A stretch of DNA of 64,000 nt from Marinobacter fuscus (GTDB lineage Bacteria > Pseudomonadota > Gammaproteobacteria > Pseudomonadales > Oleiphilaceae), in NCBI RefSeq assembly GCF_003007675.1, contig NZ_PXNP01000009.1, positions 1-64,000 on the forward strand. The letters run 5' to 3'. Shown piece by piece: positions 9,460 through 19,943 of the stretch. Both the position numbers and the translations under genes were made by a program. The first letter of the stretch is position 1. Every line of letters begins with the position of its first letter. The notes under the pieces are model-generated. The model had not been told where the DNA came from and did no database searches. It saw only the letters and a list, made by a program, of their open reading frames with translations.

Positions 9460-11001
9460 TTACACCTTGATTTTGGACAGTTTCAGGTTGATCAGAGACA
9501 GCGCACCCACCACGATGAAGATCGCCGTGGCAATGGCCGCTGCCAGGCCAAAGTTCTGCCCGGAATCCTGGAATGCGATGCGGTAGGTATAGCTCACCAA
9601 CAAATCGGTGGTACCTGCCGGTGTGCTGGCCCCAATGATGTCAGGGGCACCGCCGGTGAGCAGCGCAATCAGGACAAAATTGTTGAAGTTGAAGGCAAAG
9701 CTGGCAATCAACAGCGGCATCAATGGCTTGATGATCAGCGGCAGCGTGATGTTGAACAGATTGTTGATTGGCCCGGCACCATCCATTGCGGATGCTTCAT
9801 ACAGATCCCTGGGGATTGCCTGCAGCAGGCCCATGCACAACAGCATCATATAAGGGTAACCGAGCCAGGTATTCACAATCAGAATCATCGTTCTGGCCAG
9901 ATCCGGATCACTGAACCAATCCGGGCGGACACCAAAAAGCCCTTCCAGTACCAGATTGATCTCACCGAAGTTCTGGTTGAACAGCCCCTTGAATACCAGG
10001 ATCGAGATAAACGCCGGCACGGCATAAGGCAAAATCAGCATGGTGCGATAGAACCCTTTACCCCGTATCTGGTCCCATTGCAGCAGATTGGCCAACACCA
10101 GTCCCAAAGCCAGAGTAAACAGCACCGTGGCCAGGGCAAAAGACAGGGTCCAGACAAAGATCTGCAGGAACGGGCCACTGATGCTCGGGTCAGTGACCAC
10201 TTTAACGTAGTTGTCCCAACCGATATTAACGGTCCAGCCCGGCACCAGCTTCTGACCCTCCGCATTCACATAGAAGCCCGTATCGTGATTGGGGAAGTAG
10301 GTTTCACCGGTCTGGTTGTTGGTAAGCGTGCCATTGTCATGGCGGGTAAACTGGGGGTGAATGGCCGCAAAGGAACGCAGGCTCGCCTGGCTCAGTTCAC
10401 GGTTATCGTCGGTCACGAGTTTGAGTTCCGAGAGCGACTGCCGCAACTGGATGATGTCGCGGATCGCCAGCGGCTCTCCCTCAGGCATAGCGTCTGCGGG
10501 AAACACCGGGGCCCGGGTTTCTCCGTCAGCGAGGTCCACCGGCGGTGTCACCAGCGCCTGGTGCTCACCCTCCAGATAAAATACGTAGCCGCCCTCCCTC
10601 TCGAAGGCTTTGTAATCGTAACTAACGGCTTCCGACTGGTAGGTTCGGCTCAACAGGTTCTCGTTCACCTGTTCAAAGCTCAACAGATTACTGGCGCTGT
10701 AGTTAGTGAATCCGATACCGACGGTGTACATCAGCGGGAAAATCACAAATAACCCCATGCCAGCAATGGCAGGGAAAATATACCGGTGCGCATACAGACG
10801 TTTGCTGACAAATACAGCCACAGCCGAGGCCGTCAGCACCAGGAACAGCATGGCAAACACGAATTCGTGCTGCACATACAGGGCCAGAATCAGATAGAGC
10901 GCAGCGGCAACCAGAGCAGCCAGGGCGCCCCACTTCAGGAATACTCGAATCATGGAAGATCTGCTTTCGATTCCGGGAGAGGACAGGGTTTCCGTTATCA
11001 T
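9460..11001 (-). CDS. malF: maltose ABC transporter permease MalF
   Basis: From the ATG at 11001 the product is 513 residues; E. coli MalF has 514. It has the extra N-terminal helices, the large periplasmic P2-type loop (about 100-270, with [20 protein letters not shown]) that contacts MalE, and a C-terminal permease core with the EAA loop [13 protein letters not shown] at 11022 would add seven residues and has no better ribosome-binding site, so the ATG is preferred on length. It lies between malE and malG. Confidence 0.9.
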   Translation of the reverse strand: MITETLSSPGIESRSSMIRVFLKWGALAALVAAALYLILALYVQHEFVFAMLFLVLTASAVAVFVSKRLYAHRYIFPAIAGMGLFVIFPLMYTVGIGFTNYSASNLLSFEQVNENLLSRTYQSEAVSYDYKAFEREGGYVFYLEGEHQALVTPPVDLADGETRAPVFPADAMPEGEPLAIRDIIQLRQSLSELKLVTDDNRELSQASLRSFAAIHPQFTRHDNGTLTNNQTGETYFPNHDTGFYVNAEGQKLVPGWTVNIGWDNYVKVVTDPSISGPFLQIFVWTLSFALATVLFTLALGLVLANLLQWDQIRGKGFYRTMLILPYAVPAFISILVFKGLFNQNFGEINLVLEGLFGVRPDWFSDPDLARTMILIVNTWLGYPYMMLLCMGLLQAIPRDLYEASAMDGAGPINNLFNITLPLIIKPLMPLLIASFAFNFNNFVLIALLTGGAPDIIGASTPAGTTDLLVSYTYRIAFQDSGQNFGLAAAIATAIFIVVGALSLINLKLSKIKV

Positions 11002-11106
11002 TGTAGTCAGCCCGATTGGCACCGTCGCCCGGCCGGCGACGGCAGGTTCTCAGTCACATCAGGTGTCGGGCGGGGCCTTCCCTGGCCCGTAACCCGAGCG
11101 CCGGTC

Positions 11107-12306
11107 TCAGCGGGTAATGCGCTGGGCGGCTGCGTTCAGGGCATCTTCAACCGGCTGGCGGCCAGAAGTCATGTTCTGGAGCGCGGGCCCCATGGATGAC
11201 CAGAATGCCCCCATGGCCGGCACATTGGGCATGGGCTCGCCCAGCTGCGCATTCTCGAAGGTGGCCTTGATGTTGGGATCCGAAGAAAGCTCATCCATGA
11301 ACGCCTTGTTGGCGACTGCGCCCAGGGCAACATCGTCGTTCACCATCTTCAGGCCCTTGACCGAGAGCGCGTAATTCTCCAGAAATTCTACCGCCAGATC
11401 CTTGTTCGGGCTCGCAGAGTTGAGCGTTGCTGCCATCACACCGACCATGGGCTTGCTCGGTTCGCCATTCACCGTTGGCAGTGTGGTCACACCGAAGTTG
11501 ATACCACTCTTGCGAGCATTGGCCCAGGCCCAGGGGCCATTGATCATCATGGCGGTTTCGCCCTTGTTGAAGCTGGATTCCATGGCACTGTAATCCGCGC
11601 CACGAGGCATCACACCCTCTTCGATGAGCCGCACCAGCGCGTTGGCACCGGCCATGGCACCCTGGTTATTTACGCCGGTGTCACTGACGTTAACCGAACC
11701 ATCGGCATTCTCGGCGAAAATATAGCCGCCATCGGCCGCCAGCATGGGCCAGGTGAAGTAGGTATTGTTGTAATCCCACAGAATCGCCCGTTTGCCGTCC
11801 TCCGCCAGGGTCTTGTGTACGGCGGGAATGTCTTCAAAGGCCGTTGGTGGCTCCGGCAACAGATCCTTGTTGTAGATCAGGCCTATCGATTCAACGGCCA
11901 TCGGGTAGCCATACTTCTTGCCATCCACGGTGACGGCATCCCAGGTGAATTCGTAGTTGGCGTCGATCACCTTCTGGGACGGCTTGATCTCGGAAATGAT
12001 GCCACTCTGGGCCCACTCGCCAAAACGATCGTGGGCCCAGATAAAGATATCCGGTCCATTGCCGGTAGCGGCAGACTGCTGGAATTTATCGGTGGCACTG
12101 TCCGGGTGAGCAACCTCAACCGGAATGCCGGTTTCCTCGGTAAACCAGTCACCGACTTGCTGCAGGCCGTCATAGCCCTTGTCGCCATTGATCCAGACAA
12201 CCAGTTTGCCCCCCTCAATCTCGGCAAGAGCTGGCGCAGCCATGCCCAGGCTGGCGGCAACCACAGAAATGGCAAGGGTGCTGCGAATAAAGGTTCGACG
12301 ATTCAT
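11107..12306 (-). CDS. malE: periplasmic maltose/maltodextrin-binding protein MalE
   Basis: The 399-residue protein aligns by eye along its length with E. coli MalE ([74 protein letters not shown]). The N-terminus [14 protein letters not shown], a hydrophobic stretch and a cut after APALA form a signal peptide that contains a twin-arginine motif (RRTFIR), unlike the Sec signal of E. coli MalE. It delivers maltodextrins to MalFGK. It is the first gene of the minus-strand malEFG operon, behind the three-box operator at 12407-12489. Confidence 0.93.
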   Translation of the reverse strand: MNRRTFIRSTLAISVVAASLGMAAPALAEIEGGKLVVWINGDKGYDGLQQVGDWFTEETGIPVEVAHPDSATDKFQQSAATGNGPDIFIWAHDRFGEWAQSGIISEIKPSQKVIDANYEFTWDAVTVDGKKYGYPMAVESIGLIYNKDLLPEPPTAFEDIPAVHKTLAEDGKRAILWDYNNTYFTWPMLAADGGYIFAENADGSVNVSDTGVNNQGAMAGANALVRLIEEGVMPRGADYSAMESSFNKGETAMMINGPWAWANARKSGINFGVTTLPTVNGEPSKPMVGVMAATLNSASPNKDLAVEFLENYALSVKGLKMVNDDVALGAVANKAFMDELSSDPNIKATFENAQLGEPMPNVPAMGAFWSSMGPALQNMTSGRQPVEDALNAAAQRITR

Positions 12307-12406
12307 CAGGTTATTCCTCTGTGTCTGATTACTTTTTTGTTCTTATCCGGCCTGCCACGAGGTTGCCTGGCCGGGTCTGACGCAAATCTTTCTTTTGCGA
12401 GTATCT

Positions 12407-12489
12407 GCACTGTGTTGCAAAACGGTGCTGCAGGCATCACCCCTTATATCATTCCCCGAGGCGTAGTATGGGGGAGTAGACCGGCGTAG
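12407..12489 (-). promoter_or_regulatory. three-box maltodextrin operator/promoter upstream of malEFG
   Basis: On the minus strand, box 1 CTACGCC starts at 12489, box 2 CTACGCC at 12466 and box 3 GGGGTGATG at 12443 (23 and 23 nt). The -10-like CAGTGC starts at 12412, 31 nt further. The segment CAACAC just before it is also found at the lamB promoter. The divergent amylase gene starts at 12570, so the array could influence both directions, although its polarity fits malE. The remaining bases to the amylase start hold nothing else I can name. Confidence 0.62.
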
Positions 12490-12569
12490 AAAATTCCTTC
12501 TCCCGGTGCGGGCCGAAGTCTGGTTACATGGCAGCAACAACAACCAGAACCCGTCCGGAGTGTCGCGCC

Positions 12570-14423
12570 ATGCAGCCATCCATTACAACTGCAGCCCTAT
12601 CCACCGTTATTGCCGCACTTGTGCTGAGCGGTTGCACCAGTACCAGTACCAGTACCAGTACCAGTACCAGTACCAATAGCAGCACGATACCTGCAGGGCC
12701 ACAGACTCGCCTGCAGGGGGATACCTTCTGCGAAGCGGCGACCACAGAACTGGTCATCCCCGTCGCCGGTACCTTTTCCGACGGCCAACGGGTTCGCGAC
12801 TATTACACCGGCCGTACCGCCGTTGTCCGTGACGGCCAGGTCACCATGGCCCCCGGAGAACAGGCCGAAGGACTGGTACTGCTGGAGGCGGCCAACTCAG
12901 AAACCGGACAGTTTACCTGGGGTGGCGCGACGGTGTACTTCGCCGTCACTGACCGTTTTGCCAATGGCAACCCGGACAACGACAATAACTATGGCCGAAA
13001 ACCGGACGGGAAAAACGAAATTGGCACCTTCCATGGCGGCGACTTTGCAGGCCTGGCACAACGGCTCGATTACCTGCAGGCACTGGGCGTAAATGCTCTT
13101 TGGATTACACCACCGTTTGAGCAGATCCATGGCTGGGTGGGCGGAGGTGACCGTGGTGATTTCCGGCATTACGGCTACCACGGCTATTACGCCCTGGATT
13201 TCACCGTGCCCGACGCCAACTTCGGTACCCGGGAAGAATTCCGGACTCTGGTGCAGCAAGCCCACCAGCGGGGCATTCGGGTGGTAATGGATGTGGTTAT
13301 GAACCACCCCGGCTACAGCACACTTCAGGATATGCAAACCTTTGGCTTCGGCTCACTTTACGACGGATTCGAAAAGCACCTGCCCGAGCGTTGGGGAGAC
13401 TGGAGGCCGGAATCCTGGGAGAACTTCCACGCCTACCACGCGTTCATTGACTATGACCACCCGGACTGGTCCGGCTGGTGGGGCAAGAACTGGGTGCGGG
13501 CCGGTATTGCCGACTACGAAACGCCGCCGAGGGCCTCCATTGATGAAGTGCGCGGGTCACTGGCTTTCCTGCCAGACTTCAAGACCGAATCTGACCAGGC
13601 CGTTGGCCTTCCCGAGTTCCTGAAAAACAAACCGGCCACCCGGGCCACAGAACTGGAAGACGCCACTGTGCGTGACTATCTGATCACCTGGTTAACGGAT
13701 TGGGTCCGGGAATTTGGTATTGATGGCTTCCGCGTTGATACCGCAAAACATGTGGAGCCAGAAGCCTGGGCCGAACTCAAGGCAGCCGCCCAACAGGCCC
13801 TGGAGGATTATCGTCGAGCTAACCCGGGCGAGGCCCTGCCAGCGGAGGAGTTCTGGATGGTGGCCGAGGTGTTTCCACATTCCGTTCAGAAAAGCAGCTA
13901 CTTTGATGCTGGCTTCGACGCTGTGATCAACTTCGACTTACAGGAAGAGGCTGCCGCCGGGGCCCGCTGCCTGCCGGCCATGGAATCGGTCTATGCCGAT
14001 TACGCCAACCGCTTGAATGGCGACAATCCCTTCAATGTCCTGAGCTACATTTCCTCTCACGACACGACCCTGTTCAGCCGTATTGCCGATAGGGATCCAC
14101 AGTTGCAGAAACGCGCCGCTGCGGCCCTGTTGCTGACGCCCGGCGCTGTTCAGCTGTATTACGGCGATGAATCCGGGCGCGAGTTCGGACCCACCGGTTC
14201 GGATGCGCACCAGGGCACCCGTTCGCCCATGAACTGGCAGGCCATCGATTCAGGCCAGGTAAACAGCATCCTGGAACACTGGCGCATCCTGGGACAATTC
14301 CGGGAGCGCCATCCGGCCATCGGTGCAGGCAGCCATCGCATGATCAGCAAGAGCCCCTATGTGTTTTCCCGACAATACGGCGATGACCGCGTTATCATTG
14401 CCTTTGGAGCCCACCAGCCATGA
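12570..14423 (+). CDS. lipoprotein GH13 alpha-amylase
   Basis: The start at 12570 gives a lipoprotein signal (MQPSITTAALSTVIAALVLS then GC, lipobox LSGC); the frame is open back to 12528 but that start would bury the signal. After the Cys comes a Thr-Ser repeat linker. The GH13 domain shows YFAVTDRFANGNPDNDN, VVMDVVMNHPGY, FGIDGFRVDTAKHVE (nucleophile), FWMVAEVFPH (acid/base) and YISSHDTTLF. It resembles MalS-type amylases that act in the periplasm or on an outer membrane surface. At 617 residues it ends soon after DRVIIAFGAHQP, so the C-terminal beta domain looks short. Its stop overlaps the start of the aldo/keto reductase gene. Confidence 0.85.
   Translation: MQPSITTAALSTVIAALVLSGCTSTSTSTSTSTSTNSSTIPAGPQTRLQGDTFCEAATTELVIPVAGTFSDGQRVRDYYTGRTAVVRDGQVTMAPGEQAEGLVLLEAANSETGQFTWGGATVYFAVTDRFANGNPDNDNNYGRKPDGKNEIGTFHGGDFAGLAQRLDYLQALGVNALWITPPFEQIHGWVGGGDRGDFRHYGYHGYYALDFTVPDANFGTREEFRTLVQQAHQRGIRVVMDVVMNHPGYSTLQDMQTFGFGSLYDGFEKHLPERWGDWRPESWENFHAYHAFIDYDHPDWSGWWGKNWVRAGIADYETPPRASIDEVRGSLAFLPDFKTESDQAVGLPEFLKNKPATRATELEDATVRDYLITWLTDWVREFGIDGFRVDTAKHVEPEAWAELKAAAQQALEDYRRANPGEALPAEEFWMVAEVFPHSVQKSSYFDAGFDAVINFDLQEEAAAGARCLPAMESVYADYANRLNGDNPFNVLSYISSHDTTLFSRIADRDPQLQKRAAAALLLTPGAVQLYYGDESGREFGPTGSDAHQGTRSPMNWQAIDSGQVNSILEHWRILGQFRERHPAIGAGSHRMISKSPYVFSRQYGDDRVIIAFGAHQP
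12636..12677 (+). repeat. in-frame hexanucleotide tandem repeat in the amylase linker
   Basis: ACCAGT is repeated six times perfectly (12636-12671), with a seventh unit ACCAAT. It encodes (Thr-Ser)6-Thr-Asn directly after the lipobox Cys. Because the unit is 6 nt, slippage would change linker length without shifting the frame. Confidence 0.95.
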
Positions 14424-15304
14424 GTACAGAACACGGCACCTGGTTACCCGATACACCCCTGATACTTGGCACGATGCGCCTTCTCGACCACCCGGAACTG
14501 CTCCGCGCCCGGACTCTTGCGGGCTGGATCAGCCATCAGGTCGACCAGGGTCTTGACGTGTTTGACCACGCCGATATTTACGGCGATGGCGCTTGCGAGC
14601 GCCACTTCGGGAAAGCGCTGGCCACAGCGCCGGGCCTGAAACAGAAGGTACGTGTTGTCACCAAGGCGGGCATCGTACTGGGCCATCTCGACACCAGCCG
14701 CTGGCAGACCAAGCATTACCAGGCCGAGGCCGACTACTTGCGGCAGGCCATTGATGGAGCCCTGCAACGATTGCAGCTGGAACAGATTGATACCTTTCTG
14801 ATTCATCGTCCGGACCCACTCATGGATGCCGGGGCGGTTGCGAGCATACTGGAGCAGGCCGTCGCGAACGGAAAGATCAGCCATATTGGCGTGTCCAATT
14901 ATCTGCCGGATCAATGGCGATGGCTGCAACAGCACACCTCGCTACCACTGGTCTGTAACCAGTCCGAGCTGTCGCTGGCCCATGCCGATGCGCTCTTCAA
15001 CGGCCAGCACGACGCCATGCTCTGCGACCGGCTGAGGTGGCTTGCCTGGTCACCGCTGGCCGGCGGACAACTGGCGAAAGCCGTGCCGGAGGAGCTGGTG
15101 AGCGAGGCGAGAGAGCAAACCGGCCTTTGCCTTAACGGCCTGGCCGTCGCCTGGATCCGTCAGTTACCGGGTAGCCCGATACCGGTGCTGGGCTCCCTGA
15201 AACCGGAAAGAATTGCGGCGGCTTCCGCCGGGGCATGTACATCGCTGCCCCGCCCCTTGTGGTATCGACTACTGGAAGCGGTACGGAGCGCGCCGGTGCC
15301 CTGA
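14420..15304 (+). CDS. aldo/keto reductase
   Basis: The 294-residue protein has the AKR (TIM barrel) layout: GTMRLLDHPELL near the start, DVFDHADIYGDGACE with the catalytic Asp/Tyr, KAGIVLG with the Lys, IDTFLIHRPDP, and IGVSNYLPDQWRWLQ. It is closest in style to E. coli YdhF, an NADPH-dependent reductase of unknown substrate. The start overlaps the amylase stop by four bases, so the two are translationally coupled. The C-terminus (GSPIPVLGSLKPERI) carries the cofactor-binding end. The physiological substrate is unknown; the setting suggests sugar-derived carbonyls, but that is inference. Confidence 0.8.
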   Translation: MSTEHGTWLPDTPLILGTMRLLDHPELLRARTLAGWISHQVDQGLDVFDHADIYGDGACERHFGKALATAPGLKQKVRVVTKAGIVLGHLDTSRWQTKHYQAEADYLRQAIDGALQRLQLEQIDTFLIHRPDPLMDAGAVASILEQAVANGKISHIGVSNYLPDQWRWLQQHTSLPLVCNQSELSLAHADALFNGQHDAMLCDRLRWLAWSPLAGGQLAKAVPEELVSEAREQTGLCLNGLAVAWIRQLPGSPIPVLGSLKPERIAAASAGACTSLPRPLWYRLLEAVRSAPVP

Positions 15305-15315
15305 TCGAACATGAA

Positions 15316-15915
15316 TTACCCGGCGAGCACCTCGGCCACTCGCTCCTGCAGGGCTGGTACCACCTCCAGTTCAAACCAGGGATTCTTTCGCAGCCAGAGG
15401 TTATTCCGCGGGCTGGGATGGGGCATGGGAATGATCGCAGGCCAGAACTGCTGCCAATGCCGCACATTCTCGGTTACCGCACGCCTTGCGCCTGGAATAT
15501 GCCAGGCATGAGCGTATTGACCGATCAACAAGGTCAGGCGAATCTCCGGCAAACGATCGAGCAACGCCTGGCGCCAGGCCGGCGCACACTCCGGGCGCGG
15601 TGGAAGATCTCCGGATTTGTCCGTCCCCGGATAACAGAACCCCATGGGCAGGATGGCGAGTTTCTGTTCATCGTAGAAGGTATCGCGGGTAATGCCCATC
15701 CATTGGCGCAGCCGGTCGCCACTGGGATCGTTGAACGGCAGACCGGTTTCATGAACCCGTCGGCCCGGCGCCTGCCCGACGACCAGAATACGGGAAGATT
15801 CACTGAGCTGGACCACCGGCCTGGGCTCGTGCGGCAAGGCACCGGCGCAAATCCGGCAGGCCCGGACCTGCCGGACCAGCTCATCAAACGACAGCTCCGC
15901 CAGAGTTCTGGTCAT
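15316..15915 (-). CDS. uracil-DNA glycosylase-superfamily protein
   Basis: The 199-residue protein has a Cys pair RACRICAG near residue 20, GQAPGRRVHETGLPFNDPSG (motif A: GQAPG...PF.D.SG), and the late motif MPHPSPRNNLWLRKNP (HPSxRN). These are the signatures of the UdgX/family 4-5-like uracil-DNA glycosylase group. It may excise uracil from DNA, but members of this subgroup are often untested. Its start overlaps the glucokinase stop by four bases, so it is the last gene of the edd-glk operon. Its link to sugar metabolism is probably only positional. Confidence 0.75.
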   Translation of the reverse strand: MTRTLAELSFDELVRQVRACRICAGALPHEPRPVVQLSESSRILVVGQAPGRRVHETGLPFNDPSGDRLRQWMGITRDTFYDEQKLAILPMGFCYPGTDKSGDLPPRPECAPAWRQALLDRLPEIRLTLLIGQYAHAWHIPGARRAVTENVRHWQQFWPAIIPMPHPSPRNNLWLRKNPWFELEVVPALQERVAEVLAG

Positions 15916-16877
15916 ACCTCGGGATTGCCCAGTGCTTCGGCAGCCCCCAGCAGACCGGTATAGGCCTCGGTTACCACATAGACTGGTGTGAATTCCAGTA
16001 ACGGGCGCATGCGCCCCTTGTCTTCAAAGCCGTTACGGAACGGGCTCTCCAGAAAAAACTCGATGAATCTGGGCAGAATGCCGCCACACAGGTACACGCC
16101 ACCCAGACTTCCCAGCGTCAGCACCGCGTTGCCTGCGGTACGCCCAAGAATCTCGCAGAAGTGCCGAAGGGCTTCCCTGGCCAAGGCATCGGAGGCGTCC
16201 ACAGCCGCTGCTGTGATCTTCTCCGGAGCATCCAGCGGCGCCGCCACACCACGGATTTCGGCGTGGGCCTGATAAAGGTTCAGCAGACCCTGGCCGCACA
16301 GAATGCGTTCCACCGATACCCGGCCAAAGCGGGCGCGCAGTATCTGCAGTACCTGCATTTCGAGATCATCCGTTGGCGCATAGTCGACGTGACCGCCCTC
16401 AGTCATCAGCGGAACCCAGCCGTTATGGATGGGCACCAGACCCGACACACCAAGGCCGGTACCCGGCCCCATCACCAACCGCGGGCGGCGGGGGTCGCCC
16501 GGGCCACCGCAGACATGCACCAGATGGGATTCCGGCACATGGGGCACGCCCAGGGCCATGGCGGTGAAGTCGTTGATCACCTTGAAAGCCGACCAGCCAA
16601 ACTGCTGACGGACGTCTTCGATGTCAAAACGCCAATGGTTGTTGGTCATCCGTACCTGGGTACCCTGTACCGGCGATGCCACCGCCAGGCAAGCCTGCCC
16701 GACCGCCTCAACACCCGCGCGGCGCAAATAGTCAACAATTGCCGCATCCAGATTCTCGTAGTCACTGCAGGGCAGCACTTCGATGGCCTGCGGCTGCACC
16801 TCGCCCTCGCGGACCAGCGCAAAGCGGGCGTTGGTGCCGCCAATGTCGCCAACCAGGGAATAGGATGTTGCGGTCAT
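15912..16877 (-). CDS. glk: glucokinase
   Basis: The 321-residue protein has the proteobacterial Glk signature [16 protein letters not shown] (ATP-binding phosphate loop, residues 7-22), the glucose-binding segments [14 protein letters not shown] and [11 protein letters not shown], and [12 protein letters not shown]. It phosphorylates glucose released by the cytoplasmic glucosidase. It overlaps the edd stop by four bases and is followed with another four-base overlap by the UDG gene, so the operon is edd-glk-udg. This placement matches Pseudomonas-type Entner-Doudoroff clusters. Confidence 0.92.
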   Translation of the reverse strand: MTATSYSLVGDIGGTNARFALVREGEVQPQAIEVLPCSDYENLDAAIVDYLRRAGVEAVGQACLAVASPVQGTQVRMTNNHWRFDIEDVRQQFGWSAFKVINDFTAMALGVPHVPESHLVHVCGGPGDPRRPRLVMGPGTGLGVSGLVPIHNGWVPLMTEGGHVDYAPTDDLEMQVLQILRARFGRVSVERILCGQGLLNLYQAHAEIRGVAAPLDAPEKITAAAVDASDALAREALRHFCEILGRTAGNAVLTLGSLGGVYLCGGILPRFIEFFLESPFRNGFEDKGRMRPLLEFTPVYVVTEAYTGLLGAAEALGNPEV

Positions 16878-18694
16878 GCGTCATGATTCCAGAAAAAACT
16901 CGCCCCTTCTTCGGGGTTGCTGGACGACCGGCGCAGCCAGCCAAACAGCTCCCGACCAAAGCCATGATGATACGCGCTCAGGTCCGCCTTTTCAGCTGCC
17001 CGTGCGGCAAATTCCTGATCGCTGACGGCGATGCTCAGGTTGCCAGCGACGGCGTCCAGGCGGATCACGTCACCGTCCTGTACCCGGGCCAGTGGCCCGC
17101 CGTCCAGCGCTTCCGGATACACGTGAATGGCCGCCGGCACCTTGCCGGAGGCCCCCGACATACGACCATCCGTCACCAGGCCAACTTTGAATCCGCGGTC
17201 CTGCAGCACCCCCAAATAAGGTGTCAGTTTATGCAGCTCGGGCATACCGTTGGCTTTCGGCCCCTGGAAACGAACCACTACGATGCAGTCCCGGTCCAGA
17301 TCGCCCGCCTCAAACGCCGCCTTGAGATCATTCTGGTCATTGAATACCACGGCGGGCGCTTCGATCACGTGGTGTTCCGGCGCAACCGCCGACACCTTGA
17401 TGACGCCCCGGCCCAGGTTACCGTCCAGAACTTTCAGGCCTCCGTTCTGGGCGAAAGGCTCGGCGGCGCTGCTCAACACATCCGGCGCAAGGCTCTTTTC
17501 AACGGCCGGTTTCCAGACCAGGCGTTCGCCGTCCATCTCCGGCATCTGGGTATAACGCTCCAGGCCATGGCCCACCACCGTGTTGACATCGTCATGCAGG
17601 AACCCGGCGTTCAGAAGTTCACGAATCAGGAACGGCGTGCCGCCGGCTTCGTGGAAGGCGTTGATATCTTCCTGGCCGTTCGGGTAGATGCGGGTCATGG
17701 ACGGCACGGCTGACGACAGTTCGGAGTAATCGTCCCAGTTGATGATAATGCCCGCAGCCCGGGCAATGGCGATCCAGTGGATGGTGTGGTTGGTGGAGCC
17801 ACCGGTCACCAGAAGCGCTACCAGCGCGTTGACGATGGATTTCTCATCCACCATGTCCGCCAGCCCCAGTTCGCCGCCGTGGGGTTTGGACAGCTTGATC
17901 ACCTGTTCAGTGGCCGCGCGGGTCAGCGCCTCGCGCAGCGGAGTGCCCGGATTGACGAAACCAGAGCCCGGAAGGTGCAGCCCCATGACTTCCACAAGCA
18001 GCTGGTTGCTGTTGGCGGTGCCGTAAAAGGTGCAGGTACCCGGGCTGTGGTAGGACTTGCTCTCCGCCTCCAGCAGCTCATCACGACCAATTTTGCCTTC
18101 AGCATAGAGCTGGCGGATGCGCTGCTTTTCTTTATTGGGCAGGCCAGAAGGCATGGGGCCGGCGGGCACCAGAATGGTCGGCAGGTAGCCGAAGCTCAGG
18201 GAGCCAATCAACAGGCCCGGTACGATCTTGTCACAGACACCCAGAAGCAGTGTGGCATCGAACATGTTGTGGCTGAGCGCCACAGCGGTGCTCATGGCGA
18301 TGGTGTCCCGGGAGAACAGGCTCAGCTCCATGCCCGGCTGACCCTGGGTCACACCATCACACATGGCTGGGGTGCCGCCGGCAAACTGCGCCACCGAACC
18401 CATGCCGTGGGCAGCTTCGCGGATGATATCCGGGAACTTTTCATAAGGCTGGTGGGCCGAAAGCATATCGTTGTAGGCCGATACGATGGCCACATTGGCC
18501 TTGTTCATGAATTTCAGGGTGTCTTTGTCCGCCTGACTGCAGGCGGCAAATCCGTGGGCCAGATTACCGCAGGACAACGTGCTGCGATGGGGCGATTGCG
18601 CCTTGAGCGCTGCCATCCGGGCCAGATAGTCCTGGCGGGTGGCACGGCTGCGCTCGATGATGCGCTGGGTGACCTTGTCTACGATGGGGTGCAT
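16874..18694 (-). CDS. edd: phosphogluconate dehydratase (Entner-Doudoroff)
   Basis: From the ATG at 18694 the product is 606 residues (E. coli Edd 603) and starts [20 protein letters not shown] as in the family; an upstream start would add 14 unrelated residues. It shows IlvD/Edd features: [36 protein letters not shown] with cluster cysteines, GSTNHTIHW, and [17 protein letters not shown] near the end. It dehydrates 6-phosphogluconate to KDPG using an iron-sulfur cluster. It is the first gene of edd-glk-udg and is divergent from gapA, with possible HexR sites between. Confidence 0.95.
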   Translation of the reverse strand: MHPIVDKVTQRIIERSRATRQDYLARMAALKAQSPHRSTLSCGNLAHGFAACSQADKDTLKFMNKANVAIVSAYNDMLSAHQPYEKFPDIIREAAHGMGSVAQFAGGTPAMCDGVTQGQPGMELSLFSRDTIAMSTAVALSHNMFDATLLLGVCDKIVPGLLIGSLSFGYLPTILVPAGPMPSGLPNKEKQRIRQLYAEGKIGRDELLEAESKSYHSPGTCTFYGTANSNQLLVEVMGLHLPGSGFVNPGTPLREALTRAATEQVIKLSKPHGGELGLADMVDEKSIVNALVALLVTGGSTNHTIHWIAIARAAGIIINWDDYSELSSAVPSMTRIYPNGQEDINAFHEAGGTPFLIRELLNAGFLHDDVNTVVGHGLERYTQMPEMDGERLVWKPAVEKSLAPDVLSSAAEPFAQNGGLKVLDGNLGRGVIKVSAVAPEHHVIEAPAVVFNDQNDLKAAFEAGDLDRDCIVVVRFQGPKANGMPELHKLTPYLGVLQDRGFKVGLVTDGRMSGASGKVPAAIHVYPEALDGGPLARVQDGDVIRLDAVAGNLSIAVSDQEFAARAAEKADLSAYHHGFGRELFGWLRRSSSNPEEGASFFWNHDA

Positions 18695-18762
18695 GGCGAA
18701 CTCCATATGGGTTGTTGCAGTGATCAGGCACTGCAATCCGTTTGTTATGACTGTCGTCTTTG

Positions 18763-18847
18763 TGAATGTAATTTTACCTATTTATTTTGAACTTTGAACC
18801 CGAATAACGTTCATTTTTCGTTTTTTTGTTGTTATATTTACTACATC
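18763..18847. promoter_or_regulatory. edd/gapA divergent promoter region with candidate HexR sites
   Basis: TGTAATTTTACC near 18765 and TTATATTTACTACA near 18832-18845 resemble the HexR operator described for gammaproteobacteria (TGTARTN3AYTACA type), each with one good half-site. TATATT at 18833-18838 could be a -10 for gapA. The similarity is imperfect and was matched by eye. Confidence 0.45.
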
Positions 18848-18892
18848 GCAAGCCGTAATCGAACAAAAAACAGCCAATACAGGAGTCGAGTC

Positions 18893-19897
18893 ATGACCAT
18901 CCGCATTGCCATTAACGGTTTTGGCCGCATCGGCCGCAACGTACTCCGCGCCCTTTACGAAAATGACTACCGCAAACAGATGCAGGTGATTGCCATCAAC
19001 GACCTGGGTGACGCCGAAACCAACGCTCATCTATTAAAGTACGACAGCGTTCATGGCCGCTTTGACGGCGTTGTCAGCCATGACGCCGAGTCTCTGACGG
19101 TGAATGGCGATCGCATTGCCACCACCGCCATTCGCAACCCCGAAGACCTGCCCTGGAAAGACTACCATGTGGATGTGGTGTTCGAATGCACCGGACTGTT
19201 CACCAAGCGGGACAAAGCCGCCGCCCATCTTAAAGCGGGCGCACGCAAAGTCATCATTTCTGCACCCTCACCCGATGCAGACGCCATGGTAGTGTACGGC
19301 GTTAACCACGATATTCTGAATGCCGGGCACGACGTGATCTCCAACGCTTCCTGCACCACCAACTGCCTGGCGCCGGTGGTTGAGGCCCTGCACAAAACCG
19401 TGGGCATCGAGAGTGGCCTGATGACCACCATTCACTCCTACACCAACGACCAAAAGCTGAGTGACGTCTACCACACCGACCTGTACCGTGCGCGCTCTGC
19501 CACCCAGTCGATGATCCCGACCAAGACCGGCGCTGCTGCAGCCATTGGCAAAGTGATACCGGACCTGAACGGCAAGCTCGACGGCCTGGCCGTGCGGGTG
19601 CCCACCATCAACGTGTCTCTGGTGGACTTCGGCTTTATCGCCGGCCGCGACACCACCGTTGAGGAAATCAACGAGGCCGTCAAAGCCGCGGCAGAGAACA
19701 ACCCGGTACTGGGCTACAATGTTGAGAAACTAGTCAGCGTTGATTTCAACCACAATGCCCTGTCCAGCGTCTTTGACGCCAACCATACCCGGGTCATTGG
19801 CCGTCACGTGAAAGTCATGGCCTGGTACGACAATGAATGGGGCTTCTCGAACCGGATGCTGGACAACGCGATCGCGCTCATGAATGCCAGCAAGTAA
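18893..19897 (+). CDS. gapA: type I glyceraldehyde-3-phosphate dehydrogenase
   Basis: From the ATG at 18893, preceded by AGGAG, the product has 334 residues. It begins [20 protein letters not shown] (NAD-binding loop), has the catalytic Cys at about 154 in [12 protein letters not shown], and ends [17 protein letters not shown]. The frame is open back to 18794, but those residues are not part of the family. It is divergent from edd and followed after 46 nt by pyruvate kinase, forming a lower-glycolytic pair that processes the GAP released by KDPG aldolase. Confidence 0.95.
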   Translation: MTIRIAINGFGRIGRNVLRALYENDYRKQMQVIAINDLGDAETNAHLLKYDSVHGRFDGVVSHDAESLTVNGDRIATTAIRNPEDLPWKDYHVDVVFECTGLFTKRDKAAAHLKAGARKVIISAPSPDADAMVVYGVNHDILNAGHDVISNASCTTNCLAPVVEALHKTVGIESGLMTTIHSYTNDQKLSDVYHTDLYRARSATQSMIPTKTGAAAAIGKVIPDLNGKLDGLAVRVPTINVSLVDFGFIAGRDTTVEEINEAVKAAAENNPVLGYNVEKLVSVDFNHNALSSVFDANHTRVIGRHVKVMAWYDNEWGFSNRMLDNAIALMNASK

Positions 19898-19943
19898 CCG
19901 GGCAAGACCGGCCGCATTTCACCGGAACAAAAGGAACATACAC

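Noticed and set aside
9448..10752. 434-residue plus-strand open frame
   Set aside because: It is a shadow of malF, with low-complexity Gln/His/Arg-rich text and no ribosome-binding site.
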